A stretch of DNA of 64,000 nucleotides from Streptomyces sp. CB01580 (GTDB lineage: Bacteria > Actinomycetota > Actinomycetes > Streptomycetales > Streptomycetaceae). Location: the NCBI RefSeq assembly GCF_001905795.1, contig NZ_LIXJ01000010.1, positions 124,001 to 188,000 on the forward strand. The letters run 5' to 3'. The translations under genes were made by a program, and so were the position numbers. This document shows positions 8,207 to 17,874 of the stretch, piece after piece. The notes beneath the pieces were generated by a model. That model ran no database searches, was not told where the DNA came from, and saw nothing but the letters and a program-made list of their open reading frames with translations. Position 1 is the first letter of the stretch, and each line of letters begins with the position of its first letter.

Positions 8207-9922
8207 TCAGCCGCCGCGCGGGTACTGCTTGAGCACCTTGCCGCGCACGTCGGCCCGCAGATACGCGCCGCCGTACTCGTCGGAGACATAGACGCTGATC
8301 GTCGGCTGGTAGCCGTCGAACGGCGAGGCCGGATCGATGTTCACGTAGTGGCTGGTCGGCTCGGCGATCCCCAGTTCCTTGTCCGCACGGCGGATCAGCG
8401 CCGGGAGCACGTCCCAGTCGTACTTCCTCAGATCCACCACCTTGTCGTTCGGCATGAGCGTGCCGCCGGCCCGGTCACGGGTCACCTTGCCTTCCCGGTA
8501 CGTGTACACGTCGTACAGGTTCTTGTCGGCCTTCACCGGAGCCTCGATCCGCGCGAACTCCTCGTACAGCGAGAAGGAGGTGATCCGGCTGTCGCCCGTG
8601 GTCCGTTCGAGCGCGGCGATGACGGACCGGGCCCCGTCCGGCGTCAGCAGGTCACCCTTTCGCCCCTCCTGGGGCTCCGCCGTGTCCTTCGTCTCCTGTC
8701 GCGTCTGCTTCGGCGCGACGGACGCAGGGCCGTCGGAGGGGTGGTGCCGGACGGACGCGGGGTCGCCGGTGGCCTTCGTGTCCGGGGCGGGCAGCAGGGC
8801 CCACACCAGGGCACCGGTCAGAGCGGTCCCCGCGAGAGCCGTCGAGAGCGCGACGGCCCGGCTCCGGCGCACCCGGCTGCGGACCTCGTGCTCGCCCAGC
8901 GGCGCGGGACGCGGAGGCTCGGGAACGGCGGACGGAGGCAACGCGGTGGTCGGCAGCACGGTCGTCGGGCCGCCCGGCCGGTGACCGGGCGGCACCGCGT
9001 CCTGCGGCGGCACGGAGGCACGGGGCGGGGCGGGAGGCTCGTCCGCCGGCCCGGCCGCCGGGGAGGCGACCGGAGCGTCCACCGGGGAGGCGACCGCCTC
9101 CAGCATCCGGTCCAGTTCCTCCGGGCCCGGCCGCGCGGCCGTGTCCCGGGTCAGCAACGCGGTCAGCACCGGGGCCAGCGCACCGGCCCGCCGGGGCGGC
9201 GGGATCTCCTCGTCGAGCACGGCGGCCAGCGTGGCCAGCGTGGTCGCCCTGCGCAGCGGATGCCGGCCCTCGACGGCCACGTACAGCATCATCCCGAGCG
9301 ACCACAGGTCCGACGAGGGATCGCCCTCCTCGCCCCGGATCCGCTCGGGCGCCATGTAGTCGGGCGATCCGATGATGGAGCCGGTCGCCGTCAGACTCGT
9401 GGACTCACGGATCGCCGCGATACCGAAGTCCGTGAGCACCGGGCTGCCGTCCGGCCGCAGCAGGACGTTGGCGGGCTTGACGTCGCGGTGGTGGATGCCC
9501 GCGGCATGGGCGGCGCGCAGCGCGGACAGCACCCCGCGGCCCAGCCGGGCGGCCTCGACGGGGGTGAGCGTGCCCTCGGCCAGACGCTCGGCCAGCGACA
9601 TGCCCGGCACCAGCTCCATCACGATCCACGGGTAGGCGTGTTCGCCGCCGTCGACGATGTGATGGACCGTGACCACACCCGGGTGGTCGAGGCGGGCCAG
9701 CGCCCGGGCCTCGCGCAGCACCCGCTCGCGCAGCATCCGGGCCGACTCCGGGTCGTTCTCCGCGAGCGCGGGGTCCGGGGGCCGTACCTCCTTGAGCGCC
9801 ACGTCGCGGTGCAACGCGAGGTCACGGGCGCGCCACACCATGCCCATGCCGCCGCTGCCCAGCCTGTTCACCAGTTCGAAGCGGTCGTCGATCACACGGC
9901 GCACAGGCCCCCCAGCGTTCAT
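8207..9922 (-). CDS. Membrane-anchored Ser/Thr protein kinase (Hanks type)
   Basis: 571 residues. The kinase domain occupies about residues 11-275. It has the glycine loop LGSGGMGMVW, the ATP-binding Lys in VALKEV, the catalytic HRDVKPAN and the metal-binding TDFG, followed by the activation segment up to APER. A Pro/Ala-rich linker leads to one membrane helix (VALSTALAGTALTGALVWALLPA). The ~190-residue extracellular part has no PASTA repeats, so its ligand is unknown. The ATG at 9922 starts directly before the kinase domain; an upstream in-frame start adds only non-homologous residues. The neighbouring genes on both sides give no clear substrate. Confidence 0.92.
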   Translation of the reverse strand: MNAGGPVRRVIDDRFELVNRLGSGGMGMVWRARDLALHRDVALKEVRPPDPALAENDPESARMLRERVLREARALARLDHPGVVTVHHIVDGGEHAYPWIVMELVPGMSLAERLAEGTLTPVEAARLGRGVLSALRAAHAAGIHHRDVKPANVLLRPDGSPVLTDFGIAAIRESTSLTATGSIIGSPDYMAPERIRGEEGDPSSDLWSLGMMLYVAVEGRHPLRRATTLATLAAVLDEEIPPPRRAGALAPVLTALLTRDTAARPGPEELDRMLEAVASPVDAPVASPAAGPADEPPAPPRASVPPQDAVPPGHRPGGPTTVLPTTALPPSAVPEPPRPAPLGEHEVRSRVRRSRAVALSTALAGTALTGALVWALLPAPDTKATGDPASVRHHPSDGPASVAPKQTRQETKDTAEPQEGRKGDLLTPDGARSVIAALERTTGDSRITSFSLYEEFARIEAPVKADKNLYDVYTYREGKVTRDRAGGTLMPNDKVVDLRKYDWDVLPALIRRADKELGIAEPTSHYVNIDPASPFDGYQPTISVYVSDEYGGAYLRADVRGKVLKQYPRGG

Positions 9923-9974
9923 GGAACAGAGCCTACGGGGCGGGTGCGCGGCGCCCCGCACCCGCCCCGCGCCC

Positions 9975-12900
9975 TCACGCGTCGTCGCCCGGCGTCAGCC
10001 GCAGCGTCAGAATCTGGAACGGCCGCAGCCGCAGCCGCACCCCGTCGCCCTCCGCCGAGGCCGCCCCGGACCCGTCGGACGTGTCGGCGAGTGGACGCTC
10101 CAGCAGGTCCGTGACGGCTGCGCCGGCCAGGGCGAAGCCCGTCGTCAGACGCGCCGAGGCACGCCCGCCGTGGGCCTCGTGCAACCGGACCACCACGTCC
10201 CCGCTCCCGTCGTCCGCGAGCTTCACCGCCGTCACGACCACCGCGTCGTCGTCGACGGAGACCAGCGGCACCACCGCGGCGCTCCCCGGCACCCGGCGCT
10301 CGGGCAGGTTGAACCACCAGCCCTCGCGCACCGCGTCACCGACCGTCGCACCCGGCAGCAGCGCGTACCGCAGGCGGTGCACCCCCTGGTCGGTCTCCGG
10401 GTCGGGATAGCGGGGGGCCCGCAGCAGCGACAGCCGCACCGTCGTCGTGGTGCCGCCGTCCTCCCGGACCGTGCGCGTCACATCGTGTCCGTACGTCGAG
10501 TCGTTGACCAGCGCCGCGCCCCAGCCCGGCTCACCGACGTGCAGGAACCGGTGGGCACAGATCTCGAACTTCGCCGCCTCCCAGCTGGTGTTGGTGTGCG
10601 TCGGCCGCCGAACGTGCCCGAACTGGGTCTCCGCCGTGGAGTGTTCGGCCCGCACGTCGATCGGGAACGCCGCCTTCAGGAACTTCTCCCGCTCGTGCCA
10701 GTCGACCTCGGTGTCGATGTCCAGCCGCCGGGCGCCCGGCGGCAGCGACAGCACCTGCGTGACGCGGGACGCCCCGAAGGCGCGCACCACCTCGACCCCG
10801 TCACCGACGCGCCGCACCGCCTCCACCCCGGTCAGATCGGTCACCGTGTTCCGGTAGAACGCGTCGACGTCCCAGGCGTCCCAGTGGTTGGGCAGGTCCG
10901 GATGGACCTGGAGCAGATTCGCCGCACAGCCCGGTGCGATCGTCTCGCGGCCGGCCACCAGGTCGACCACCGAGACCACCAGCCCCCGGGCGTCCACCGT
11001 CACCCGCAACAGCCCGTTGTCCAGCCGGAAGCCGCCGTCGACCGCCTCGACCACGATCGGCGCCCGCGGCTCCTCGGGCCGATTCGCGGCGAGCGCCGCG
11101 CCGCCCGCAGCGATCCCGGACCGCTCGTGCGGAGCCGCGTTGAAGACGACCGTGCCGCCCTCGTCCGGCGAACCGGAGAGCGCCCGCTGCGCCGCCCCGA
11201 TCACGGATTCGAGCTCCTCGGCGATCCGGGCGTACGTGGCCTCCGCCTCGCGGTGCACCCAGGCGATGGACGAACCCGGCAGGATGTCGTGGAACTGGTG
11301 CAGCAGCACCGTCCTCCAGATCCGGTCCAGCTCCTCGTGCGGGTAGCGGAAGGCGGTCCTGACCGCGGCGGTCGCCGCCCACAGCTCCGCCTCCCGCAGC
11401 AGGTGCTCACTGCGCCGGTTGCCCTGCTTGGTCCGCGCCTGCGAGGTGTACGTGCCCCGGTGCAGCTCTAGGTACAGCTCGCCCAGCCACACCGGCACAC
11501 GCCGGTACTCGGCCTCGGCCGCGGTGAAGAAGTCCGCCGGCTTCTCGACCGTCACCCGGGGCGAACCTTCCAGGTCCGCCAGCCGGTCCGCCCGCGCCAG
11601 CATCTCGCGGGTGGGGCCGCCGCCCCCGTCGCCCCAGCCGAACGGCACCAGCGAGCGGGTGGCGTGCCCCTTGTCCCGGAAGTTCCGCTCGGCGTGCGCG
11701 AGTTCCTCGCCGGACAGCTCCGCCACATAGGTGTCCACCGGCGGGAAGTGCGTGAACACCCGCGTGCCGTCCAGCCCCTCCCAGAGGAACGAGTGGTGGG
11801 GGAACCGGTTCGTGGTGTTCCACGAGATCTTCTGGGTGAGGAACCAGCGCGAACCGGAGAGCGCCACCAGCTGCGGCAGCGCCGCCGAGTATCCGAACGA
11901 GTCGGGCAGCCACACCTCCTCGGTCTCGATCCCGAACTCCTCCAGGAAGAACCGCTTGCCGTGCACGAACTGCCGGGCCAGCGCCTCCGATCCGGGCATG
12001 TTGGTGTCCGACTCCACCCACATCCCGCCCACCGGGACGAACTGCCCGGACGCGACCTTCTCCTTCACTCGCGCGTACAGCCCCGGGTGGTGCTCCCGCA
12101 GCCAGTCCAGCTGCTGCGCCTGCGACATCGCGAAGACGAACTCCGGATGGTCGTCCATCAGCGCCAGCACGTTGGAGGTGGTGCGGGCGACCTTGCGGAC
12201 CGTCTCGCGCACCGGCCACAGCCATGCCGAGTCGATGTGCGCGTGGCCGATCGCCGAGATCCGGTGCGCGGAGGCGTGCGCGGGGGAGGAGAGCACCGGC
12301 CGCAGGATCTCCCGGGCGGCCGGGGCGCTCGCGCCGACGGCGTCCAGGTCCAAAGCGTCCAGCGCGCGTTCCACCGCGCGCAGGATCTCCCAGCGGCGCG
12401 CCGAGCCGACCGGCAGCTGCCGCATCAGCTGGTCCAGCACCTCCAGGTCCTGGACGAGTTCCCAGACCTGTCGGTCGAACACGGCGAGGTCCATCCGCTC
12501 GACGCGGTACAGCGGCTCGTCGCCCGCGGTCTCCCGGTCGCCGAGCGCGCTGACGCCGTCCAGGATCTCCGGATTGGCGGCCGCCTCCAGGTAGTACGTG
12601 AACTCCTCACCGCCCGTGACCCGTTCGCCGATCCGCAGCCAGGTGTTGCGCGGGTTGAGCGCCTTGACGACGCTGCCGTCCGGCCGGTGGGCCAGTGCCT
12701 CGGCGGAGAATCCCGGCCGGTCCCGGGCGAAGCCGAGGTCGATCACGGCCTCGACGGTCTCGCCCGCCCAGTCCTCCGGGACGCGGCCGGTCACCCGGAA
12801 CCAGCTGGTGCCCCAGGCGGGCCCCCAGGCGTCGCCGACCGAGCCCGGCCCGTAGCCGGCGCCCACGGCCTCGTCGAAGGGCACGGGTTCACCGGGCGCG

Positions 12901-13010
12901 TGCCAGACCTCGAAGCGCAGGGGGACGGCGCGGGGGTGGACGGCGGGGCGGACGCGCTCGCGCAGGACGCGGTCGAGGCGTTCCTCGGTCAGTGTGCGGT
13001 CGTCATGCAT
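9975..13010 (-). CDS. GH38 alpha-mannosidase
   Basis: 1011 residues, the usual length for bacterial GH38 enzymes. The catalytic domain starts near residue 250 with IGHAHIDSAWLWPVRET, which holds zinc ligands. The region GGMWVESDTNMPGSEALARQ carries the Asp nucleophile, and further metal-site residues lie in LLHQFHDILPGSS. C-terminal beta-sandwich domains follow. The enzyme removes alpha-mannose from the non-reducing end of oligosaccharides and is predicted to be cytoplasmic because no signal peptide is seen. The ATG at 13010 is followed directly by family sequence. It lies 44 bp downstream of the deacetylase-like gene and is the last gene of a three-gene minus-strand operon with Gfo/Idh. Confidence 0.93.
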   Translation of the reverse strand: MHDDRTLTEERLDRVLRERVRPAVHPRAVPLRFEVWHAPGEPVPFDEAVGAGYGPGSVGDAWGPAWGTSWFRVTGRVPEDWAGETVEAVIDLGFARDRPGFSAEALAHRPDGSVVKALNPRNTWLRIGERVTGGEEFTYYLEAAANPEILDGVSALGDRETAGDEPLYRVERMDLAVFDRQVWELVQDLEVLDQLMRQLPVGSARRWEILRAVERALDALDLDAVGASAPAAREILRPVLSSPAHASAHRISAIGHAHIDSAWLWPVRETVRKVARTTSNVLALMDDHPEFVFAMSQAQQLDWLREHHPGLYARVKEKVASGQFVPVGGMWVESDTNMPGSEALARQFVHGKRFFLEEFGIETEEVWLPDSFGYSAALPQLVALSGSRWFLTQKISWNTTNRFPHHSFLWEGLDGTRVFTHFPPVDTYVAELSGEELAHAERNFRDKGHATRSLVPFGWGDGGGGPTREMLARADRLADLEGSPRVTVEKPADFFTAAEAEYRRVPVWLGELYLELHRGTYTSQARTKQGNRRSEHLLREAELWAATAAVRTAFRYPHEELDRIWRTVLLHQFHDILPGSSIAWVHREAEATYARIAEELESVIGAAQRALSGSPDEGGTVVFNAAPHERSGIAAGGAALAANRPEEPRAPIVVEAVDGGFRLDNGLLRVTVDARGLVVSVVDLVAGRETIAPGCAANLLQVHPDLPNHWDAWDVDAFYRNTVTDLTGVEAVRRVGDGVEVVRAFGASRVTQVLSLPPGARRLDIDTEVDWHEREKFLKAAFPIDVRAEHSTAETQFGHVRRPTHTNTSWEAAKFEICAHRFLHVGEPGWGAALVNDSTYGHDVTRTVREDGGTTTTVRLSLLRAPRYPDPETDQGVHRLRYALLPGATVGDAVREGWWFNLPERRVPGSAAVVPLVSVDDDAVVVTAVKLADDGSGDVVVRLHEAHGGRASARLTTGFALAGAAVTDLLERPLADTSDGSGAASAEGDGVRLRLRPFQILTLRLTPGDDA

Positions 13011-13054
13011 GAAGGCAGGGTCTCTCTGATGGGTGGGTGCGGCGGGAAGGCGGT

Positions 13055-13780
13055 TCAGGGCAGTTCGTCGAAGCCCACGCAGGGCAGCGACAGCTCCCCG
13101 GCCAGGGCCAGGAGTCGCTCCAGCCGGGCCGGGGTCACGTGGTTGGCCTCGTGGGCCTCGGCGACGCAGTGGGCGTAGAGCGTGGTGACGCCGCCGATGC
13201 CGGCGGTCCGGCGCAGCGCCGCGACCACGCCGGTCAGATCGTCCTCGTACGCCACGGCCCCGCGTCCGGAGTCCACCGAGCAGCCCGGCAGCACCCGCCG
13301 GGCGGACAGTTCGGCGGCCGGGACGCGCAGTTCGTCGGCGAGGGACGGATCGGCGCGGCGGTCCGCCGGCACACCGCCGCGCAGCCGTTCGAACAGCGTG
13401 AGCAGCAGCCGGTCGGTGGTCCCGTCGCGGGCACTGCACGGGTAGGCGAAGCTCCGGGCCGGGAAGCCGAGGCGGCGCAGCGACTCCAGGGCGGGCACCA
13501 CCTCCCGTTCGAGGTAGGCGCCCGCGCCGTGCGCGGCGACGAAGTCCGGCGCCCGCTCGTGCCGCAGACCGTGGCATCCGACGGTGTGGCCGTCGTCCGC
13601 GAGGCGGCGCAGCAGCCGCATCTCGTCCCGGTCGAGCCGGTCGGGTTCGCAGACGAAGAACGTGACACGGGCGTCGTACCGCGCGAACAGCGGTGCGGTG
13701 GCGGCCCATTCGCGCACGTGCCGGTCGTCGAAGGTGAGCAGGAGAGCGCGGTCGGTCCGGCGGTCCGCCCTGCCGGTCAC
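13055..13780 (-). CDS. Polysaccharide-deacetylase (CE4/NodB-fold) family protein
   Basis: 241 residues with the NodB-fold markers LLTFDD near residue 14 and HTVGCHGLRHE near residue 69, corresponding to the TFDD and HxxxH metal-binding motifs, and RSFAYPC as the third motif. Family members remove N-acetyl or O-acetyl groups from polysaccharides. This one lacks a signal peptide, so it probably acts on imported sugar. The GTG start overlaps the Gfo/Idh stop (GTGA), so it is translationally coupled to that gene and transcribed on toward the GH38 gene. Confidence 0.82.
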   Translation of the reverse strand: MTGRADRRTDRALLLTFDDRHVREWAATAPLFARYDARVTFFVCEPDRLDRDEMRLLRRLADDGHTVGCHGLRHERAPDFVAAHGAGAYLEREVVPALESLRRLGFPARSFAYPCSARDGTTDRLLLTLFERLRGGVPADRRADPSLADELRVPAAELSARRVLPGCSVDSGRGAVAYEDDLTGVVAALRRTAGIGGVTTLYAHCVAEAHEANHVTPARLERLLALAGELSLPCVGFDELP

Positions 13781-14886
13781 CGCCCGGACCCCTCGGGCGC
13801 CCAGCCGGGCACGGAGCCGTGCAGCGCCGTGTAGAACGGATCGCCCGGGGCGATCTCACCGGCCAGGACGGGACGTCCGGTGAGCGCGGACTTGTACATT
13901 GCGCTGATCAGCTCCAGGGCGCGGCGGCCGTCCCCGGCGCTCGCCCGGGGCCGTCGGCCCGCCCGCATGTCGGCCAGCAGGGAACGGAGCTGTGCGGCGT
14001 GCGAGCTGGGGACGTCCTCGGCCGGGCGGGTCCAGGCCGCGGCCCGCGCGGCTTCGACCCCCGGCGCCGGGGTGTAGGTCCAGTCGTCGTTGCCGTGGCC
14101 GTACAGATGGTCCAGCTCGATCGTGGCGTCCCGCAGGTCGATTCGCAGATGGCTGGACTGGCGCGGTGAAAGGGCGCTGTTGACGACGGTGGCCAGCGCG
14201 CCCGAGGCGAACCGGACGGTGGCGGTGGTGACGTCGTCGGTCTCCACGTCGCGGGCCAGTCGGCCCGCCATGGCCCGGATCTCCGCCCATTCCCCGAGCA
14301 GGTCGAGCAGCAGGTCGATCTGGTGGATGCCGAGCCCCAGGGCGGGGCCCGCGCCCTCCGTCGCCCACGTCCCGCGCCAGGGCACCGCGTAGTACGCGTC
14401 GTCGCGGTACCAGGTCGTCTGGCAGTGGGCGACCAGCGGCGGCCCGAGCTCTCCGGAGGCGATGAGGGCCCTGGCGTGTTCGGCGCCCGATCCGAACCGG
14501 TGCTGGAAGACGATCGGCGCGTACGGGCCCTGTTCGCCCTCCGCCGCGGTCATGGCGTCGTACTCGGCGAGACTGAGCGCGGGCGGCTTCTCGCACCAGA
14601 CCCAGGCCCCGGCCCGCAGCGCGGCGGAGACCTGTTCCCGGTGGGCGACGGGCGGCGAGGCGACGACGACGAGATCGGGCCGGACCTCGCCGAGCGAGGC
14701 GGGGAGGTCGGTGGAGTGGTGCGGGATCGAGAAGTCGACGGCGAGGGAGCGGGCCGCGGCCGGATCGGTGTCGACGACGCCGGCCACACGGAAGTCCGCG
14801 GGCAGTTCGAGGAACGCCGGCAGATGGACGGCGCGGGCGATGTTGCCCGCGCCGACGAGCAGGACACGATAGGGGGTCACAGTCAC
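13777..14886 (-). CDS. Gfo/Idh/MocA-family NAD(P)-dependent sugar oxidoreductase
   Basis: 369 residues. The N-terminal Rossmann fold starts with VLLVGAGNIARAVHLPAF, and the family signature EKP lies in WCEKPPALS near residue 99. A C-terminal substrate domain includes GLGIHQIDLLLDLLG, where the conserved His is likely catalytic. It would oxidise or reduce a sugar or sugar acid released by the neighbouring hydrolases. It is the first gene of an operon with the deacetylase-like protein and the alpha-mannosidase. A LacI-type operator lies 58 bp upstream of its GTG start at 14886; an alternative GTG at 14880 is possible. Confidence 0.9.
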   Translation of the reverse strand: MTVTPYRVLLVGAGNIARAVHLPAFLELPADFRVAGVVDTDPAAARSLAVDFSIPHHSTDLPASLGEVRPDLVVVASPPVAHREQVSAALRAGAWVWCEKPPALSLAEYDAMTAAEGEQGPYAPIVFQHRFGSGAEHARALIASGELGPPLVAHCQTTWYRDDAYYAVPWRGTWATEGAGPALGLGIHQIDLLLDLLGEWAEIRAMAGRLARDVETDDVTTATVRFASGALATVVNSALSPRQSSHLRIDLRDATIELDHLYGHGNDDWTYTPAPGVEAARAAAWTRPAEDVPSSHAAQLRSLLADMRAGRRPRASAGDGRRALELISAMYKSALTGRPVLAGEIAPGDPFYTALHGSVPGWAPEGSGR

Positions 14887-14943
14887 GAGGGCCGTCCAGG
14901 CTGAGTGCGTGTTTCGGAAGGGAGCGGATGTCGGGAAGAGGGT

Positions 14944-14957
14944 GGAAAACGCTTTCC
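14944..14957. promoter_or_regulatory. LacI-type operator upstream of Gfo/Idh operon
   Basis: GGAAAACGCTTTCC is a near-perfect palindrome. Its reverse complement matches the site in front of the LacI gene (19173-19186) at 13 of 14 bases. Confidence 0.65.
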
Positions 14958-14971
14958 GTTCGATCGGGGAG

Positions 14972-15020
14972 GTGCCCTTCCCGAAGGAGGGGCGGGGAGG
15001 CGCCCTCCTCGGAAGGGGCG
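14972..15020 (-). terminator. Probable terminator after FAD oxidoreductase
   Basis: An imperfect long hairpin (CCCTTCCCGAAGGAGGGGCG-like arm against CGCCCTCCTCGGAAGGGGC) lies just past the stop of the minus-strand FAD oxidoreductase gene. Confidence 0.4.
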
Positions 15021-15025
15021 GGGTG

Positions 15026-16660
15026 TCAGAGCGTGGCGTAGAGCGGCCCGGCGCTGGTCACGGGGCCGGTGCGGAGCCGGTCCGGCCAGTCGAGGGCGAG
15101 CCCGAGCGTGTCGCCGAGCCTGCCCTGGAAGGAGGCCAGCCGGTGCTCGTCCGCGCGGACCGCGCGCGGCGGCAGCCGGTGTTCCAGGCAGTACGAGACG
15201 AGCGCGCCGACGGCCTCCCCGATGCTCCACTGCCCGGCGTGCCCGCCGACGGCGGACGCGCTGATGTGCGTGGCGCCGATGTTCCGCCCGGCCGGGAGCA
15301 GATTCTCCACTCGTACGGGCAGCAGCGCGCCGAGCGGCAGCTGGAAGGGCAGGCACTCCAGATCGAGCCCCGCGCCGCCTCCGGTCCCGGGGCCGAGGGT
15401 GATTCGGGATCGCAGGGTGCCCACGCTGTCCGTGAAGGTCTCGGCGCCCGCCGTCCCGGCCCGCGCGGCCACTGTCAGATGGTGTTCCAGCAGGGTGAAC
15501 TCGGCCCGGATGCGCCGGGATTCGCGGACGTGCGGACTCTTCGCGAACCCGTCGGCCGTGCCCGTCGCGTCGGGTCGCGGGCGCAGCTCGGGGTATCCGT
15601 GGCCGCCGTCGTGACGGGGCGCCCGCGTCTGCATCCAGTACAGGAAGGACCGTGCCTGTTCCCGGGCCTCCCGCTCGGCGAGCGCCCGGGCCTCGTCCCC
15701 GGCGCCGACCAGCGGCAGGCGGGTGTAGGCGGTCTGCTCCCAGTCGACCAGGGTGATGTCGCTGTCGAAGGTGCCGGGCAGGTAGCGGCTGCGGGCCAGG
15801 GCCCTTTGCCGGTGCCAGCGGTCGTTGGGCGGTGCGGCCCAGGGCGGCAGCTCGTCCGGCGCGTGCAGGAAGAGCGGCACCGGACGGACCGGTCCGCCCC
15901 CGGGCTCCGCGGTCTCCCACGAGAACGCGTCGGCCCACCGGGCGTAACCCGCCGGCCGGTCGATGGTGTGGTCCTCGCCGGGACGGTGGTCGAGGGCGAA
16001 GACCCAGGAGAAGGCCTGCTGGTCCAGCGGATCGGCGACGGCGGCGGCGTGCGGCTCGCCGGTCTCCTCGCGGGACTCGGCGCCGATGACGTGCTCCACG
16101 CCCGCCAGGTCGAGCAGATCGCCCAGGTCCGTCGCGTCGACGACGTACGGCGCCACGACCGTCACCGGCTCGCCGTCCGGCGCCTCCAGCGTCACCGCGG
16201 TCACCCGGTCGCCGTCCGTGCGGGCCGCGACCGGCCGGTGGCCGGGCAGCAGCGTGAGCCGGCCCGAGGCGAGGTGCGGGGCGAGTAGTTCGTGGACGAC
16301 GGCGAGCGCGGCGCGCGGCTCGTGGCTGAGATGGCCGGTGGTGCTCAGGCCGGGGTCGAGCAGCGGGTCGGCGAACGGCTCGGGGCGCAGCGGGTAGTTG
16401 CGCCGGTAGAAGTCGCGTATGCGTTCCCGCAGATCGCGGTAGCCGGGGGAGACCGGGTCCAGTTCGATGCGGTGGCCGTCGGCGAGCGGCACCGCCTGCG
16501 CGGTGAGCAGACCACCGGGCCAGTCGGTCGCCTCGGTGAGCACGACACGGTGTTCGAACCGGGCGGCCGTCAGCGCGGCGGCGAGACCGCCGAGACCTGC
16601 GCCGACCACCAGGACGTCGGTCCCGAGTTCGCGGGTACGGGGAGCGGGGGCGACGGACAC
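15026..16660 (-). CDS. FAD-dependent oxidoreductase (FAD_oxidored family)
   Basis: 544 residues. The N-terminal dinucleotide-binding motif is VLVVGAGLGGLAAALTAAR, with a second FAD contact around VVDATDLGDLL (about residue 155). LLPAGRNIGATHISASAVG near residue 460 is the characteristic C-terminal FAD contact of this family. Members are often found in operons for unusual sugar or polyol breakdown; the substrate is unknown. The GTG at 16660 was chosen because AGGGAGGAG lies eight bases before it. The gene begins 14 bp after the stop of the GntR-type regulator, so the two form an operon. Confidence 0.88.
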   Translation of the reverse strand: MSVAPAPRTRELGTDVLVVGAGLGGLAAALTAARFEHRVVLTEATDWPGGLLTAQAVPLADGHRIELDPVSPGYRDLRERIRDFYRRNYPLRPEPFADPLLDPGLSTTGHLSHEPRAALAVVHELLAPHLASGRLTLLPGHRPVAARTDGDRVTAVTLEAPDGEPVTVVAPYVVDATDLGDLLDLAGVEHVIGAESREETGEPHAAAVADPLDQQAFSWVFALDHRPGEDHTIDRPAGYARWADAFSWETAEPGGGPVRPVPLFLHAPDELPPWAAPPNDRWHRQRALARSRYLPGTFDSDITLVDWEQTAYTRLPLVGAGDEARALAEREAREQARSFLYWMQTRAPRHDGGHGYPELRPRPDATGTADGFAKSPHVRESRRIRAEFTLLEHHLTVAARAGTAGAETFTDSVGTLRSRITLGPGTGGGAGLDLECLPFQLPLGALLPVRVENLLPAGRNIGATHISASAVGGHAGQWSIGEAVGALVSYCLEHRLPPRAVRADEHRLASFQGRLGDTLGLALDWPDRLRTGPVTSAGPLYATL

Positions 16661-16674
16661 TGGAGTCTCCTCCC

Positions 16675-17850
16675 TCAGGGCCGGCGGGCGGCGACGGTAC
16701 GGAGCCGGACCGGCACGGACTCGCGTGTCCTGATCCGGACGGGGAGCACGATCTGCTCGGCGCTGCGGTACGGGTCCTCGCCCGCCGCGCGCTCCGCGAT
16801 CCGGGTGACCAGCTGCTCGACCGCGCGGCCGCCGATCTCCCTGGCGGGCAGCCGGGCGGCGAAACTGGTGAGCGGCAGCAGGTCGTAGGGGCCCGCGTCG
16901 TCCATGCCGGCCAGCACGATCTCGTCGGGCACCGCGATGCCCAGCGCGGCCAGGTCGGAGGCGGCGGTGGCGACCGCGAAACCGTGCGCGCACAGCAGCG
17001 CGGTCGGCGGCTCGGGCGCGGCGAGCAGGTCGCTCAGCAGCCGTCGGCGGTCGCCCTCGGGCAGAGCCGTGTACGAGCGCAGGGCGGTCAACTGCGGGAG
17101 CAGGGGCTGACCGTGGGCGCGCAGCGCCTGTTTGTGCCCGGTCATCCGGTCGTGGACGCTGGTGCACTGCGTCTCGCCCCAGAGCGTGGCGATGCGCTCG
17201 TGACCGTCGGCCAGGAGGTGCTCGGTGAGCCGGTGGCCGACGTCGTAGTTGTCGGCGGTGACCGCGTCGATGGCATGGCCGGGGAAATACCGGTCGACCA
17301 GGACCATGGGGATGCGCAGCCGCCGGGTCTCCTCCAGCACGTCGAGGTCGGGAACCCCCTGGACGGGATAGAGGATGATTCCGTCCACGCGGTCCTCGAC
17401 GGCCTGCCGCAGGGCCTGGTCCTGTCGGGCCAGGGACCCGGCGTGATCGGCGTGGCCCGTGTCCGTCACATGGACGGCGGAGTCCGAGAAGAACAGCCGC
17501 AGACCGCGCTCCGAGCAGCCGGACTCGATCCCGCGCAGAACCTCGGACTGGTAGGGGCCCTGACCGCTGATGACGCAGGCGACCACCCCGGACCTGGGGG
17601 CGGAGGAGGTCGCAGCGGCGGCCCGTTCCTCCGGACCGGCGACGAACGTCCCCCGGCCCCGGCGGCGTACCAGCAGTCCTTCCGCGACGAGGTCGTTGAG
17701 CGCGCGGACGGCAGTGGTGGAACTGACGCCGAAGCGCTCGCGCAGCTGGTTCTGCGTGATGAACGGGGCGCCGGCCTCGTATTCGTCACGGGCCACCTCG
17801 GCCCGCAACTCGTCCTTGATGCGCTGGTACTTGGGTCCGGACGTGCCCAT
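16675..17850 (-). CDS. GntR-type HTH regulator with LacI-like sugar-binding domain
   Basis: 391 residues. Residues 1-75 are a winged helix of the GntR class (KYQRIKDELRAEV, then FITQNQLRERFGVSSTTAVRALNDL, and LLVRRRGRGTFVA). Residues 90-390 are a periplasmic-binding-protein fold of the LacI/PurR type (GVVACVISGQGPYQSEVLRG, VDGIILYPVQG, HERIATLWGE). Such hybrids are sugar-responsive repressors. It lies directly upstream of the FAD oxidoreductase gene. Four related short repeats precede it and suggest autoregulation. ATG 17850 was chosen over an upstream start because the homology begins there. Confidence 0.9.
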   Translation of the reverse strand: MGTSGPKYQRIKDELRAEVARDEYEAGAPFITQNQLRERFGVSSTTAVRALNDLVAEGLLVRRRGRGTFVAGPEERAAAATSSAPRSGVVACVISGQGPYQSEVLRGIESGCSERGLRLFFSDSAVHVTDTGHADHAGSLARQDQALRQAVEDRVDGIILYPVQGVPDLDVLEETRRLRIPMVLVDRYFPGHAIDAVTADNYDVGHRLTEHLLADGHERIATLWGETQCTSVHDRMTGHKQALRAHGQPLLPQLTALRSYTALPEGDRRRLLSDLLAAPEPPTALLCAHGFAVATAASDLAALGIAVPDEIVLAGMDDAGPYDLLPLTSFAARLPAREIGGRAVEQLVTRIAERAAGEDPYRSAEQIVLPVRIRTRESVPVRLRTVAARRP

Positions 17851-17874
17851 CCAGCCACCACCCTCTCGGTTTTT

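Noticed and set aside
8006..10114. 702-codon open frame on the plus strand
   Set aside because: Shadow of the Ser/Thr kinase gene, very rich in Arg and Gly.
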